Made by a program: the position numbers and the translations under genes. Shown here piece after piece: positions 42,187 through 50,853 of a DNA stretch of 64,000 bases. The notes under the pieces are model-generated. The model did no database searches. It saw only the letters and a list, made by a program, of their open reading frames with translations, and was not told where the DNA came from. The stretch comes from Paludibacteraceae bacterium. Its GTDB lineage: Bacteria > Bacteroidota > Bacteroidia > Bacteroidales > Paludibacteraceae. The stretch is taken from positions 1-64,000 of the forward strand of contig JAFSMP010000019.1 in the NCBI GenBank assembly GCA_017447875.1, written 5' to 3'. Positions within the stretch are counted from its first letter, which is position 1, and each line of letters begins with the position of its first letter.

Positions 42187-42683
42187 TGTCTTACTGTTAT
42201 TTGTCCGGCCGCGTTGTTGAGCGGCAGGCGTAAGAGACTCTCCCGTGCTATCCCTCTCTGCGGAGCCGCCGTACCGGAACCCAAGTCATATTCTTCTCCG
42301 CATTCCGGACATTTGGCGAAGATGCCGTCGATGAGACAGGGGCGCAACAGTGCCCTTTCCGCACAATACGGACACGCCATGTCGAAGGCATTATAGTTGC
42401 CGTTGATGTCGATATACACCACCACTCCTCCGTATCCGTATGCGTCCAGAACCGACAGCGGTTGCACGACCTCATCGTGGTAATGATAGCCTGCCGCATC
42501 GACCTGTACATAGGTATTTAAGGCGGTAGGCAGAAAATGCACAAACACGCCGCTACGGGTGTCTATCGTCACATTCACCGGATAACGCGGCACACTCGAC
42601 TGCAAGCTGTTATGGTCCTTGCAACCGAGAAACAAAAGTGCTGTAAGGCACGCTCCTATAACCTGTAACCTATAACCTCTCAC
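42183..42683 (-). CDS. Rieske-like lipoprotein
   Basis: A 166-aa lipoprotein (lipobox LFLGC). The C-terminal half has a CPYC...CPECGEEYDLGSG pattern with the RGIARESLLRLP segment. It resembles Rieske-type domains of Bacteroidales lipoproteins, but the metal-binding His are not evident, so it may bind zinc or nothing. The start is a GTG at 42683 that lies within a word repeat (42658-42684), so the repeat supplies the start codon and the first codons of the signal peptide. Confidence 0.75.
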   Translation of the reverse strand: MRGYRLQVIGACLTALLFLGCKDHNSLQSSVPRYPVNVTIDTRSGVFVHFLPTALNTYVQVDAAGYHYHDEVVQPLSVLDAYGYGGVVVYIDINGNYNAFDMACPYCAERALLRPCLIDGIFAKCPECGEEYDLGSGTAAPQRGIARESLLRLPLNNAAGQITVRQ

Positions 42684-42684
42684 C
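42658..42684. repeat. Word repeat forming a start codon and signal-peptide start
   Basis: TATAACC, TGTAACC, TATAACC, TCTCACC: four 7-bp units. On the minus strand the last unit supplies the GTG start codon. Confidence 0.8.
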
Positions 42685-42688
42685 TTTA

Positions 42689-43243
42689 TTATTCAGCGAT
42701 AGAACATATATGAACGGTGTAAATAAGGGTCGAGTAGGGCGGTATATAACCCGTCGTACCTTCTGTACCAAATCCTTCCGCCTTTCCGTACTTATTGTTG
42801 TTGTATTTCTCGTAGTCGTAACCCAGGTACGCAGGGATGAACAACTCGATGTCTCCGTGCGTATGAATCTGGTGACAGCCTTCCGCAAAACCCGGGATGG
42901 TGCCGGACAGATCCAGGGTCACGCCATAAGCCGCACTGACCGTATAACCGTTGATCAGCTTGGCGGTGTAGTCACACACGATAGTACTATTCAGGTTCGG
43001 TTTCGACTCACCGTTCTTGGCACCCGGATCGGCTATCTTACGGAACTGCAGACCGGAAGAAAGCGTTTCCACACCCGGTTGGGTCTTGTTGCGCTCCAGC
43101 CACATCTCGTTCTGCGTCTTCCAGTCGATCCACTTGTTCTCTTTGCAGGAATTTAGACCGCCTACGGCTAAAAGAAGAAAGACCGCTACGCTCAAAGATA
43201 AAAGCGGCTTTTTTCTTTCGACTTTATTCTTTCGACTTATCAT
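42689..43243 (-). CDS. FKBP-type peptidyl-prolyl isomerase lipoprotein (GldI-like)
   Basis: A 184-aa lipoprotein (Cys after GGLNS) with an FKBP-like domain (SGLQFRKIADPGAKNG, VCDYTAKLINGYTV, GYIPPYSTLIYTVHI). Several usual FKBP active-site aromatics are changed, so activity is uncertain. ATG 43243 overlaps the EnvC-like stop as ATGA (43243-43240), so I prefer it to ATG 43255. Its signal-peptide n-region (SRKNKVERKKPLLSLSV) comes from the dispersed repeat at 43180-43237, the same as in the DUF4861 lipoprotein. Confidence 0.85.
   Translation of the reverse strand: MISRKNKVERKKPLLSLSVAVFLLLAVGGLNSCKENKWIDWKTQNEMWLERNKTQPGVETLSSGLQFRKIADPGAKNGESKPNLNSTIVCDYTAKLINGYTVSAAYGVTLDLSGTIPGFAEGCHQIHTHGDIELFIPAYLGYDYEKYNNNKYGKAEGFGTEGTTGYIPPYSTLIYTVHICSIAE
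43180..43237. repeat. Dispersed ~58-bp repeat forming a signal-peptide n-region (copy 2)
   Basis: Near-identical to 20155-20213. It includes AGACCGCTACGCT, GCGGCTTTTTTCTTTCGACT and TTATTCTTTCGACT. It encodes the basic start of the FKBP signal peptide. Confidence 0.85.
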
Positions 43244-44442
43244 CTTGTTATCCATAATTCAGGGTTTAAAATGTCTCTATCTCGATATACTTGAAAATAT
43301 AATTCTGTCTTCTGGTCCTGTTCGGGATCGGTGAAGATGGTACCGATGGTCTGCTTGGTCTCCACCTTATCGCCTTGCTTGACGTTGAGTTTGCTCAGGT
43401 TCGAATACACCGTTCGGTAGTTACCGTGCTGCACGATCACCGCATAAGTGTTCGCCACGAGGAAACAACTGGTCACTTCACCGGCATACACCGCCCGAGC
43501 CTTCGTGCCGGCCGTGGTCTGGATATAAACACCCTTGTTGTCCATGACCACATGTTCGTACACCGGGTGTTGCTGCTTGCCGTAATGTCCGCTGATCATG
43601 CCTTTCTCTACAGGCCACGGCAGACGACCTTTGTTTTTCTCGAACCCACCGGCCAGCAACTGCTGTTCCTTGGTCATCGTGGTCTTGGACGCCTTGTCTG
43701 CCTGCTTGCGCACGATATCATCGATCTTCTTATTCAACTCCGCTACACGTCTTTGCTGCTGCTTGAGTTGTTTATTGAGGTCTTTCTCTTTGGATTTGAG
43801 TTGGTTCAACATGTTCTTCTGCTTCTTCTCATCGCGCACCAACTTGTCCTGTTCGCGTTTGCGGGTGTCCAGCACCACCAGTTTCTCATGCTTGTTGGCC
43901 TTCAGCAGGTCATTCTGCGTGTCTATCTGAGCTTGCGTGTTCTCAATGCGCCGCACCTGTTCCTGGCGGTAATGTGCAAACTCCTGCAAATACCGCGCAC
44001 GGCGGGCTAACTGCTGAAAACTGTCGCTGCTCAGAAGGAACAATAACGGCGACTGCTGCAACTGTGCATAATGCGTCTCACGCACCATCTGCGCGTAGTC
44101 CGCTTTGTAACCTAACAGCACCTTCTGCAGCGAGTCACGCGTCGCACCCAAAGCGTTCATCTCGGCGTTCAGCGCCAGTATCTCATTGTCCAGCGTACGG
44201 ATCAGTTTCTTCTGACTCTTGATGTTTTGCCCGATCAACTGCAACTTATTCACCGTCGCTTTCTCTTCTTTCTTGGTCTGCTTGAGCATCTTATTCGTCT
44301 GCTCGATATCCTCTTGCAGCTTCTTCTGCTTCTTCTGCAGATCCTTCACGTTATCTGCAGCGAAGCAAGGACAAAGGAACAAGGACAAAAGACAAAAGAC
44401 TAATATGTTTAACGTTTTATGCAATAAAACCATTTTAACCAT
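43240..44442 (-). CDS. EnvC/NlpD-like murein hydrolase activator (degenerate M23)
   Basis: A 400-aa exported protein: signal peptide (ending CFA), long coiled coil to about residue 270 (LQKKQKKLQEDIEQTNKMLK and following), then a C-terminal M23/LytM fold (VEKGMISGHYGKQQHPVYEH, AVIVQHGNYRTVYSNLSKLN). The LytM zinc ligands are not in place: the usual HxGxD position reads VVMDNKGVYI and the HxH position reads YSNLS. This is the pattern of an activator of amidases rather than a hydrolase. Its signal peptide is encoded by word-repeat DNA (44366-44402). Confidence 0.88.
   Translation of the reverse strand: MVKMVLLHKTLNILVFCLLSLFLCPCFAADNVKDLQKKQKKLQEDIEQTNKMLKQTKKEEKATVNKLQLIGQNIKSQKKLIRTLDNEILALNAEMNALGATRDSLQKVLLGYKADYAQMVRETHYAQLQQSPLLFLLSSDSFQQLARRARYLQEFAHYRQEQVRRIENTQAQIDTQNDLLKANKHEKLVVLDTRKREQDKLVRDEKKQKNMLNQLKSKEKDLNKQLKQQQRRVAELNKKIDDIVRKQADKASKTTMTKEQQLLAGGFEKNKGRLPWPVEKGMISGHYGKQQHPVYEHVVMDNKGVYIQTTAGTKARAVYAGEVTSCFLVANTYAVIVQHGNYRTVYSNLSKLNVKQGDKVETKQTIGTIFTDPEQDQKTELYFQVYRDRDILNPELWITR
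44366..44402. repeat. Word repeat forming the EnvC-like signal peptide
   Basis: GGACAAAGGAACAAGGACAA, then AAGACAAAAGAC. On the minus strand it encodes VFCLLSLFLCPC, the hydrophobic core. Confidence 0.75.
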
Positions 44443-44466
44443 TTAACGTTTTAACGATTTAACCTT
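44431..44466. repeat. Word repeat between DUF4292 and EnvC-like genes
   Basis: CATTTTAAC, CATTTAACG, TTTTAACG, ATTTAACC units. It covers the start codon region of the EnvC-like gene and the whole gap. Confidence 0.75.
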
Positions 44467-45020
44467 TATAACCAACGGGAAATATCAATTTTTTGATATT
44501 TACCGGTAGGTAGGTGCGTTGCCCGTACTGGTACGTCGAGTTTGCGTTTAGGGTACGTGATGATCAGTTCAATCGGTTTGTCTCCCATCCTATATTGCAG
44601 GTGCGCTTTCTCGTCACCCGTCGGTAGTTCCGCCGAACAAACCTGCTGGATGATGTCCCAGTTGATGGTAGGCACCAGACGGCGGTTGATCTCAGCGTAC
44701 GTAGCGGTGGCATAGGTGCCGTCTAACTTATTGATACCGATCAACTCCAGCGGTGTGGCTTCAAAACGAATCACCTCCATACCTAACGGCATCACGCTGA
44801 TCACCGCCAGCGAGTCACGCACCGTCTGCATCGTCACCGAAGCCGACACTTTTTCTCCGTGTATCGTCACCGTCGCCTTCGCGTTCTGTATCAGGCACGT
44901 GTGCCAAGTAGGTTCACTGACTGCTGACGACTGATCACTGACCACTTTCTTCTTCACTCCACAACTGACCAGCACTAACCCCGTCAGCAGGATAATTATG
45001 TACTTTTTCTCTTTCAACAT
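44466..45020 (-). CDS. DUF4292-family lipoprotein
   Basis: A ~184-aa lipoprotein (lipobox VLVSC) of the DUF4292 family, which resembles LolA/LolB-like barrels and is found with EnvC-like, TPR and dut genes in Bacteroidota. I take ATG 45020; the frame continues upstream only to a TTG inside a word repeat. Visible are ATVTIHGEKVSASVTMQTVR and LPLGMEVIRFEATPLEL-like strands (VMPLGMEVIRFEATP). Function not established; envelope lipoprotein handling is a reasonable guess. Confidence 0.85.
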   Translation of the reverse strand: MLKEKKYIIILLTGLVLVSCGVKKKVVSDQSSAVSEPTWHTCLIQNAKATVTIHGEKVSASVTMQTVRDSLAVISVMPLGMEVIRFEATPLELIGINKLDGTYATATYAEINRRLVPTINWDIIQQVCSAELPTGDEKAHLQYRMGDKPIELIITYPKRKLDVPVRATHLPTGKYQKIDISRWL

Positions 45021-45042
45021 TAAACTTTCAACTTTCAACTGC
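45018..45042. repeat. Word repeat upstream of DUF4292
   Basis: ACTTTCA, ACTTTCA, ACTGC after CATTAA. It fills the 25-base gap to the TPR gene. Confidence 0.7.
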
Positions 45043-45045
45043 AAA

Positions 45046-46047
45046 TCAAGGTTTGATTTGCTTTATATGTTTCTTCACTTCATCCGTCACCTGCGCACTC
45101 GTGCTGTTCGATAGCGCGCGTTGCAGGTAAAACAGCGCCAGTTCTTTTTGTCCCTGCATGTACAGGATCCAGCCGTAGGTGTCCAGATACACCGGATTGT
45201 TCGGTTGCTCTTTGATCGTGACGGCACTCATCCGCTCGGCGCGTTGCAGGTCACCCTTGTGCGTTGCCAGATGGTAGGCGTAGTTATTGAGCACCCCTAA
45301 GTTATACGGGTCGATCTCCAGGATCCGGTCGTACATCGCGTACAGTTCGGTTTGTTTCGCGCCCATCCGCTCCATGATCTCCAGGCGGAACATCAAAAAC
45401 TGCACATTCGTCGGTTCCAACTCCAGGTACTTGTCGATCGCTTCTATCGCTTTCTTGTTCTTACCCCAAGCTGCATAGGTGCGGTAACGGTTCAAGGCAC
45501 TGTACGCATCGTAGCCTCGTAACCGGTCTATTTCATCTTGCATAGCAATCGCCTTGGCCCATTGACCGAAGACCATATAGCCGCGTCGCAGTTGTTCCAG
45601 CAGGTCCTCTTCCACATGCGGTTTCTGCGCACTGTACGCTTTCTCCAGTGCCGCCAAGGCCTCTCTGGCCGCTTCGGCGCTGTTCATGTTCATCAGAAAA
45701 CTGCAGTACCTATTCCATTGGTCATGCGGGTCAGCTTCGAACGCCTTTCGGAAGGTCTTCAGTGCCCGCTCTTTCTGACCCAAGCCGTCGTACATGATCG
45801 CCAGGAAGGTCAAGGTCTGGCCGTCATTGGGTTTGATCATATGACAGAACTCCAGCAGCACCAACGCATCCGGATACCGCTCTTGTTCGATCGCCTGCTT
45901 GGCGGCGTACCAGTAATAGCTGAATTGCTGCTCTTGCTCCACAGGCAAAGTTGCCACCTCTTTCGGTTGCACCTTCTTTGCGTTTGCAGGCAACGACAAT
46001 GGTAGAAGGACAATGGACAATAGATATATTACAATTCGTCGAATCAT
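45046..46047 (-). CDS. TPR-repeat exported protein
   Basis: A 333-aa protein with a signal peptide (ending SLPANA) and about seven tetratricopeptide repeats (KPNDGQTLTFLAIMYDGLGQ, EIDPYNLGVLNNYAYHLATH, TYGWILYMQGQKELALFYLQ). Such a protein is regularly found between dut and DUF4292 in this phylum. It likely scaffolds an envelope complex. Part of its signal peptide (LLSIVLLPLSL) is encoded by word-repeat DNA (GACAATGG units at 45993-46025). Confidence 0.85.
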   Translation of the reverse strand: MIRRIVIYLLSIVLLPLSLPANAKKVQPKEVATLPVEQEQQFSYYWYAAKQAIEQERYPDALVLLEFCHMIKPNDGQTLTFLAIMYDGLGQKERALKTFRKAFEADPHDQWNRYCSFLMNMNSAEAAREALAALEKAYSAQKPHVEEDLLEQLRRGYMVFGQWAKAIAMQDEIDRLRGYDAYSALNRYRTYAAWGKNKKAIEAIDKYLELEPTNVQFLMFRLEIMERMGAKQTELYAMYDRILEIDPYNLGVLNNYAYHLATHKGDLQRAERMSAVTIKEQPNNPVYLDTYGWILYMQGQKELALFYLQRALSNSTSAQVTDEVKKHIKQIKP

Positions 46048-46050
46048 TTT

Positions 46051-46103
46051 AGTCTTTTGTCTTTTAGCGCAGCGGTCTTTTGTCTTTCAGCGTAGCGGTC
46101 TCT
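46051..46103. repeat. Word repeat between dut and the TPR gene
   Basis: Two units of TCTTTTGTCTTT[TC]AGCG[CT]AGCGG. Same combination as inside the U32 gene at 40430-40479, here non-coding. Confidence 0.85.
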
Positions 46104-46106
46104 CAT

Positions 46107-46541
46107 TCATTTCCGACCACTGTGCCCGAATCCACCGGCACCACGCTCGGTGTCACTCAGTTCCGTCACTTCCACCACTTCCGGTGTCTCATGTTTGGCA
46201 ATCACCATCTGGCAGATACGCTCACCGGGTTCGATGGTCTGCGGTTCACCGCTCAGGTTAATGAGGATCACTCCCACTTCGCCGCGGTAGTCGGCATCGA
46301 TCGTACCCGGGGTGTTGAGCACCGTCAGACCGCGCTTGAGCGCCAGACCGCTACGCGGACGAATCTGCGCCTCAAAACCTGCCGGCAGTTCGATGAACAG
46401 ACCCGTAGGGATCAACTTCCGCTCCATCGGTTGCAGCGTTATCGCTTCGGCGATATTACACCGTATATCCATTCCTGCCGCCTGCTCACTCTCGTATTTC
46501 GGCAGCGGGTTAGAACTCTTATTGATTATCTTCAAAATCAT
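46107..46541 (-). CDS. dut: dUTP diphosphatase
   Basis: A 144-aa trimeric dUTPase with all five motifs: AAGMDIRC (1), RPRSGLALK (2), [16 protein letters not shown] (3), [10 protein letters not shown] (4) and [11 protein letters not shown] (5). It hydrolyses dUTP to dUMP, keeping uracil out of DNA. Confidence 0.96.
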   Translation of the reverse strand: MILKIINKSSNPLPKYESEQAAGMDIRCNIAEAITLQPMERKLIPTGLFIELPAGFEAQIRPRSGLALKRGLTVLNTPGTIDADYRGEVGVILINLSGEPQTIEPGERICQMVIAKHETPEVVEVTELSDTERGAGGFGHSGRK

Positions 46542-46547
46542 AATGCT

Positions 46548-46577
46548 TTTGACTTTTGTCTTTCGACTTTCGACTAA
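46548..46577. repeat. Word repeat between the lipid-kinase gene and dut
   Basis: CTTTTGA, CTTTTGT, CTTTCGA, CTTTCGA, CTAAAATCG. It reaches the last codons of the lipid kinase (VEKRF). Confidence 0.75.
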
Positions 46578-47467
46578 AATCGTTTTTCGACAAGGACCTT
46601 AAGTCCATCGGAAACGATTTTAATCTGGATATCTTTCTCCATCTCCACCGGGTCACCGTCGATATGGAACGGTGCTTTCTCTTCGCGAATCAGCGTCACC
46701 TCTTTCGCGCGGATGGTGTCCATGAAATAACTGTCATCGATACTGCCGGTGAACAGACGCAGTGCCAGACTGGCGCTCGCCAGGAGTGCGTGACTGGACA
46801 TCAGCATGATATCCATCTGTCCGTCCTGGATACTGGCTTTCGGTGCTATCTTCGCATCGTTGCCCCATTGGTTCGCGTTGGCAAAGGTGATCAGGAACGC
46901 CTTATGCGTCACGTCCAGACCGTCACCCACGATATGGTAACTCTGCGGCTGGTAGGTAAACACCTGTTTGATCGTGTTCTGCACATAGGTCATGAATCCG
47001 CGTTTGTTGCTGGCCGCAAACTGGTCGGCTACGACAGCATCAAAACCCGTGCCGCAGGTGCACATGAACAGCTTACCGTTCGCCAGACCGTAGTCCACCG
47101 AGATGGGTTCGGAGTGGTTGATCAGTTCGATCGCTTTCTGCGGACGCATAGGGATAGAAAGATGCCGCGCAAAACCGTTGCCGCTTCCCATCGGGATGAT
47201 ACCGAGTGCCGTGTTCGAGTCTTTCAGACCTCGTGCTACCTCGTTCACCGTTCCGTCACCGCCGATAGCGACGACTGCGTCAAAACCCATGCGGGTAAAC
47301 TGGTACGCCAACTCCGTCGCATGACCGGCGTACTCGGTATAGACGATGTTCGGCAACCATTGGGTGGTGTCCAGCGTCTGCATGATCAGTTTGGGCAACT
47401 TGCGTTTCGCACTCTGTGCCTCTTTGTTTCCCGAGATGGGGTTGATGATAAATGCGATATTTTTCAT
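46574..47467 (-). CDS. Diacylglycerol/lipid kinase family protein (YegS-like)
   Basis: A 297-aa protein of the DAGK catalytic family. [11 protein letters not shown] is the N-terminal strand, [18 protein letters not shown] the nucleotide loop (GGDGT), and [16 protein letters not shown] the next motif. [15 protein letters not shown] and the C-terminal IHIDGD-like strand ([11 protein letters not shown]) complete the fold. It would phosphorylate a lipid alcohol; the substrate is uncertain. Confidence 0.92.
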   Translation of the reverse strand: MKNIAFIINPISGNKEAQSAKRKLPKLIMQTLDTTQWLPNIVYTEYAGHATELAYQFTRMGFDAVVAIGGDGTVNEVARGLKDSNTALGIIPMGSGNGFARHLSIPMRPQKAIELINHSEPISVDYGLANGKLFMCTCGTGFDAVVADQFAASNKRGFMTYVQNTIKQVFTYQPQSYHIVGDGLDVTHKAFLITFANANQWGNDAKIAPKASIQDGQMDIMLMSSHALLASASLALRLFTGSIDDSYFMDTIRAKEVTLIREEKAPFHIDGDPVEMEKDIQIKIVSDGLKVLVEKRF

Positions 47468-47468
47468 A

Positions 47469-50060
47469 TTATTGAATCCGTACGCCGGTTACACTATAGA
47501 TTTCTTTTCCGCGGATGATGACCATCTGTCCGTCCCGAATCGCCTTCTTGGCCGTCGGTTCAACCGCTGTCTTATCCATACCTGTCGGCGTGCAGTTCAG
47601 CGTCGTGGTGTAGTTGGTGTAAGCGGCACCACCGGCTGCAGTGATAGCAATCGAGTTAACGTAGATCGAGTTAGTCGTGCAGGTCACCTCTATCGATGCC
47701 TTACCGGAAACTTTATCGAACGTGTATTCGAGTGTACGCAAAGTCGCACCTCCGGTCTTGGTGACATTCAGTGACTTGCTAACACTGCCGATCGTTACTT
47801 CTATACTACCTGCACCCTTGTCTGCATTCGTGCAATAGGTCACGGTGACTGTGCTTACGTTGTTGAAAGAAGCCTTACTTGTAGCTCCGGCTCCTGTCGT
47901 TCCGGTGGTTACTTGTACACCTCGATCTGCCGACAGTTGATTGCCGTCTTTGTCGCTGGTCCAAGAGTTCGTAGCATCTGCCCATGCTTTGGATGTGAAG
48001 GTGTACTTATCCGTCTGTCCGGCTCCTCCTTCGCCTTGCGTTGCAAATACGGCATAGAACGTCTTGGCACCCGTTACGGCGTCACCGGTCTTGACGAAGG
48101 TCGGAGCGGTAGTCGCAGAACTATAGTTCTCCTGCTCGCACCAGCCGACGAACACTTTGCCTTTCTCGCAGCTCTCCGGATCCGTTGCCGGTAACACTAC
48201 CGTACCGGCTGAAGTGGTGGTCGTCCATTCCTGACCGTTCGATTTCCAGGTCAAGGCAAAAGTCTTTTTTCCTTCCGCCAAGATCACCACGTCGTCCGTC
48301 ACTTTCTCGATACGGAACTCATTGGTCGCAGCGTTGTAGGTAAAGCCCTTGCCATACACCAGTTCGTTCTTGTCTCCCATCTCTACGTCCCAGCAACTGG
48401 CATCATCCAGCGTATAACCTGCATTCGGAGTAATCGTCAGACTCAAGGCCGCATTGATTGCTACTACACCGTCTGCCGGCACCACACAGTTCGATCCCAC
48501 CAACTCATACGTACATTCGGTCTTCACTACGCCGCCGTTATACTTGAACGTGATCTTACCGTCGCTCTCCGTAATCTCCGTCATCGCACAACCCGTTGCC
48601 GGCGTGTACGACGTCACTTTGCTCTTACCCGGGAAAGTAGTACCGGAAGTGGTCGTAGGAGTTGCATCTTGGTAATAAGGAGAATAAGGACGAGTGGTGT
48701 TGTTGGCCGTAACGATGGTGTAACCTACGTGTTCATTGTTTGGTACATTATCGTTCCAATCCGAAGCATTGTAGGTTACTTCCCAAACCAACATGCCATG
48801 TCCGGGCAGATAGGTATCCCAACCGGTCTTCTGACGGTTCTCGATATACCATATCCGTTGCTCTGTACGACAGTCCAGTGCCGTCGTACCGCCCGTTATC
48901 TGATACGAATCGCTATAACCGGTCGTCAATTCAACATTGATCTTCGCATCTTTGGCCAATAATTCCGGTGTGTCCCAACCGAAGAAATATTTGTCGAATA
49001 CGGAGTAGTTAGGAGGCGTGTTACCGTCGTTGTTGTAACTTCCGTAGTCCATGATACTCCATGAACCCGGTGTGTATTTCTTTTTATAATTAGTAGCATC
49101 TTCCGAGGTAACATAGTAGTCCGGCAGACCCAGTACGTGTCCGAACTCATGAGCGACCGTACCGATACCGCAACGTGTGCCGGCTTGACCGTACATCAAC
49201 TCACCCGAACATGCATAGTCGTTGATATAGAGACCATCTACCTTGCTTTGCGCTTGAGTATAGGTACAATAATGATAGTAGCGGCAACCGGCCAGACTCC
49301 AGTTATGCGGCCAGATGGCATCTTCGACATCCGAATCGGCCTCACCTGCTCCGGCATAGATGATATAGACGAAATCCACGTACGAGTTACCGTCATTATT
49401 GTATTTGGTAAAATCTACACCGTCTGCATCTGCCAGTTTGCAGGCTTCAACAACCATGTCACCCGCCAAGACATCACTGCCGCTTTCATCATTGGCTCCG
49501 TAGTAAGCCCGGTTATGGGAAAGCGTATACGGACCCACTACATCGAAATCTGGCACATATTGACCGTTCGACTGCGCGCGATAGTACTCACGTGTGGAAC
49601 CCGTTGCACCACTATAGGTGTAGTTCTCCGAGTTCATCATATCCCACATAGCCTGGCGCGTGTTCTTGCTGTCGAAAGCTACATCACTGAAATTCACCAA
49701 AATCACCAGACCGCGCGGAGCCATGTTCAACTTGCCTACTTTACGCATCGGCTGACTCATGTCCTGCTGATTGTACTTACGCGAAGCGCGCATGGCTTTG
49801 GAAACCTCCGATTGCACAGCGTTTTTCTCCGCCTTCTGCCAACCCTTCACGTCGTCATTTACGTACTGTACACCATTTTTATCCTCCCAGTAATGGAAGA
49901 ACTCATCTCCTACTTGACGCAACTCAACCGTACTACCGTCCGGCAAGGTCTTCGTCTGCCATCCGCGGTAAGCCGGTACAGCCCATAAACTTACAGCCAT
50001 CACGCTGCAAAACATGCACGCCAACAATCTGCGTGCCCCGGATTTAAAATTTCGTTTCAC
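47469..50060 (-). CDS. Secreted M6-family metallopeptidase with InlB repeats and C-terminal tail
   Basis: An 863-aa paralogue of the M6 peptidase at 836. The open frame extends to a TTG at 50087 beside the transcript start; GTG 50060 gives a good signal peptide (KRNFKSGARRLLACMFCSVM, then AVSLWA), so I take it. HEFGH begins at about residue 304, followed by VLGLPDYY. After the catalytic domain come InlB-like segments (YTLDDASCWDVEMGDKNELV, FVGWCEQENYSS) and a jelly-roll-like domain ending IYVNSIAITAAGG. It ends IRGKEIYSVTGVRIQ, the shared tail. Secreted protease of unknown substrate; transcribed alone. Confidence 0.92.
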   Translation of the reverse strand: MKRNFKSGARRLLACMFCSVMAVSLWAVPAYRGWQTKTLPDGSTVELRQVGDEFFHYWEDKNGVQYVNDDVKGWQKAEKNAVQSEVSKAMRASRKYNQQDMSQPMRKVGKLNMAPRGLVILVNFSDVAFDSKNTRQAMWDMMNSENYTYSGATGSTREYYRAQSNGQYVPDFDVVGPYTLSHNRAYYGANDESGSDVLAGDMVVEACKLADADGVDFTKYNNDGNSYVDFVYIIYAGAGEADSDVEDAIWPHNWSLAGCRYYHYCTYTQAQSKVDGLYINDYACSGELMYGQAGTRCGIGTVAHEFGHVLGLPDYYVTSEDATNYKKKYTPGSWSIMDYGSYNNDGNTPPNYSVFDKYFFGWDTPELLAKDAKINVELTTGYSDSYQITGGTTALDCRTEQRIWYIENRQKTGWDTYLPGHGMLVWEVTYNASDWNDNVPNNEHVGYTIVTANNTTRPYSPYYQDATPTTTSGTTFPGKSKVTSYTPATGCAMTEITESDGKITFKYNGGVVKTECTYELVGSNCVVPADGVVAINAALSLTITPNAGYTLDDASCWDVEMGDKNELVYGKGFTYNAATNEFRIEKVTDDVVILAEGKKTFALTWKSNGQEWTTTTSAGTVVLPATDPESCEKGKVFVGWCEQENYSSATTAPTFVKTGDAVTGAKTFYAVFATQGEGGAGQTDKYTFTSKAWADATNSWTSDKDGNQLSADRGVQVTTGTTGAGATSKASFNNVSTVTVTYCTNADKGAGSIEVTIGSVSKSLNVTKTGGATLRTLEYTFDKVSGKASIEVTCTTNSIYVNSIAITAAGGAAYTNYTTTLNCTPTGMDKTAVEPTAKKAIRDGQMVIIRGKEIYSVTGVRIQ

Positions 50061-50095
50061 GATTATATATTGTTTAGTATTTTGCAAATCGGCTG

Positions 50096-50126
50096 CAAAG
50101 TTACGAAAAATTTTTCATATATGCAA
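50096..50126 (-). promoter_or_regulatory. Promoter of the second M6 peptidase
   Basis: Minus strand TTGCATATATGA (50126-50115) and TAACTTTG (50103-50096), 23 bases apart. Confidence 0.8.
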
Positions 50127-50282
50127 GCGCGCGCGTACTTTTTTTGAAAAAATAGAGAAAATGAACTCGGGCAAGACCGCTGAATCTATCTTTTCCCATT
50201 CTGTCATTCGTTCAAAAAACTGTGCCCCGTTTATGAGATTTTGAATTTCGCTAATAATCTATATTTCAGTAATTTGTTTTCC

Positions 50283-50316
50283 TTTATCACACGCTTTTTG
50301 TGATAAAGCTTATCAC
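50283..50316. promoter_or_regulatory. Candidate operator upstream of the membrane HTH gene
   Basis: TTTATCAC-N9-GTGATAAA (50283-50307) is a perfect inverted repeat, followed by a third half-site TTATCAC (50310-50316) just before the -33 element. Confidence 0.65.
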
Positions 50317-50322
50317 AGACTA

Positions 50323-50353
50323 TTGCGCATATCAGAAAAAAGCAGTACCTTTG
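50323..50353 (+). promoter_or_regulatory. Promoter of the membrane HTH gene
   Basis: TTGCGCATATCA at 50323 and TACCTTTG at 50346-50353, 23 bases apart. It is nearly identical to the microprotein promoter at 15726, including the AGAAAAAAGCAG spacer. Confidence 0.85.
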
Positions 50354-50382
50354 CACCGGATTTTTTAAAAAAACATCGAATT

Positions 50383-50844
50383 ATGGAAAGTCACATTTTT
50401 GGAGTACCGGACATTATTATGATCGCAAACGCGGTAGTTTGGTTAACCATCGGATTTATTATCGAGCGTATAATCACGGTCAGGCGCGAACTCACGGACC
50501 TGCGTATACGTCTCCTTACTACACAACGCGAGCAGGAACAACGCGACAAAATGTTGTTGGAACAACTCAAACAGCAAACGGACAAACCGCATGCTTTGGA
50601 AGATCTACAGCAACTGTTCAGCAGCAAAGTGAACCATATTCGCCGCATGTACCCTGCGCTGACAGATACAGATATACAGGTACTTACGCTCATCGGACTC
50701 GGTGTGGACAACAATGAGATCCTCGCTTTCACCGATATGTCCAAACGTACGTATTACAAACGTCGTCAACTCATTGCGCAGCGAATGAACACGACTGCCG
50801 CACAACTGGACGAACTCGCTAAATCAGTATTCACTTCAAAATAA
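50383..50844 (+). CDS. Membrane-anchored helix-turn-helix regulator
   Basis: A 153-aa protein. One transmembrane helix (IIMIANAVVWLTIGFII) is followed by a coiled coil (LRIRLLTTQREQEQRDKMLL) and a LuxR-type helix-turn-helix (LTDTDIQVLTLIGLGVDNNE, then MSKRTYYKRRQLIAQRM). This is a small family seen in Bacteroidales; the mode of signalling is not known. I take ATG 50383; the ATG upstream lies in the promoter. The palindromes at 50283-50316 may be its own operator. It is followed after 9 bases by the PH-like membrane protein, probably its partner. Confidence 0.85.
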   Translation: MESHIFGVPDIIMIANAVVWLTIGFIIERIITVRRELTDLRIRLLTTQREQEQRDKMLLEQLKQQTDKPHALEDLQQLFSSKVNHIRRMYPALTDTDIQVLTLIGLGVDNNEILAFTDMSKRTYYKRRQLIAQRMNTTAAQLDELAKSVFTSK

Positions 50845-50853
50845 TTTATCATT

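Larger units (their letters stand above)
50127..50382. other. Divergent intergenic region between M6 and HTH genes
   Basis: It holds the promoters on each side and the palindrome at 50283-50316. Between about 50130 and 50280 I see no gene or clear signal; the 76-codon open frame there has no features. Confidence 0.5.
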
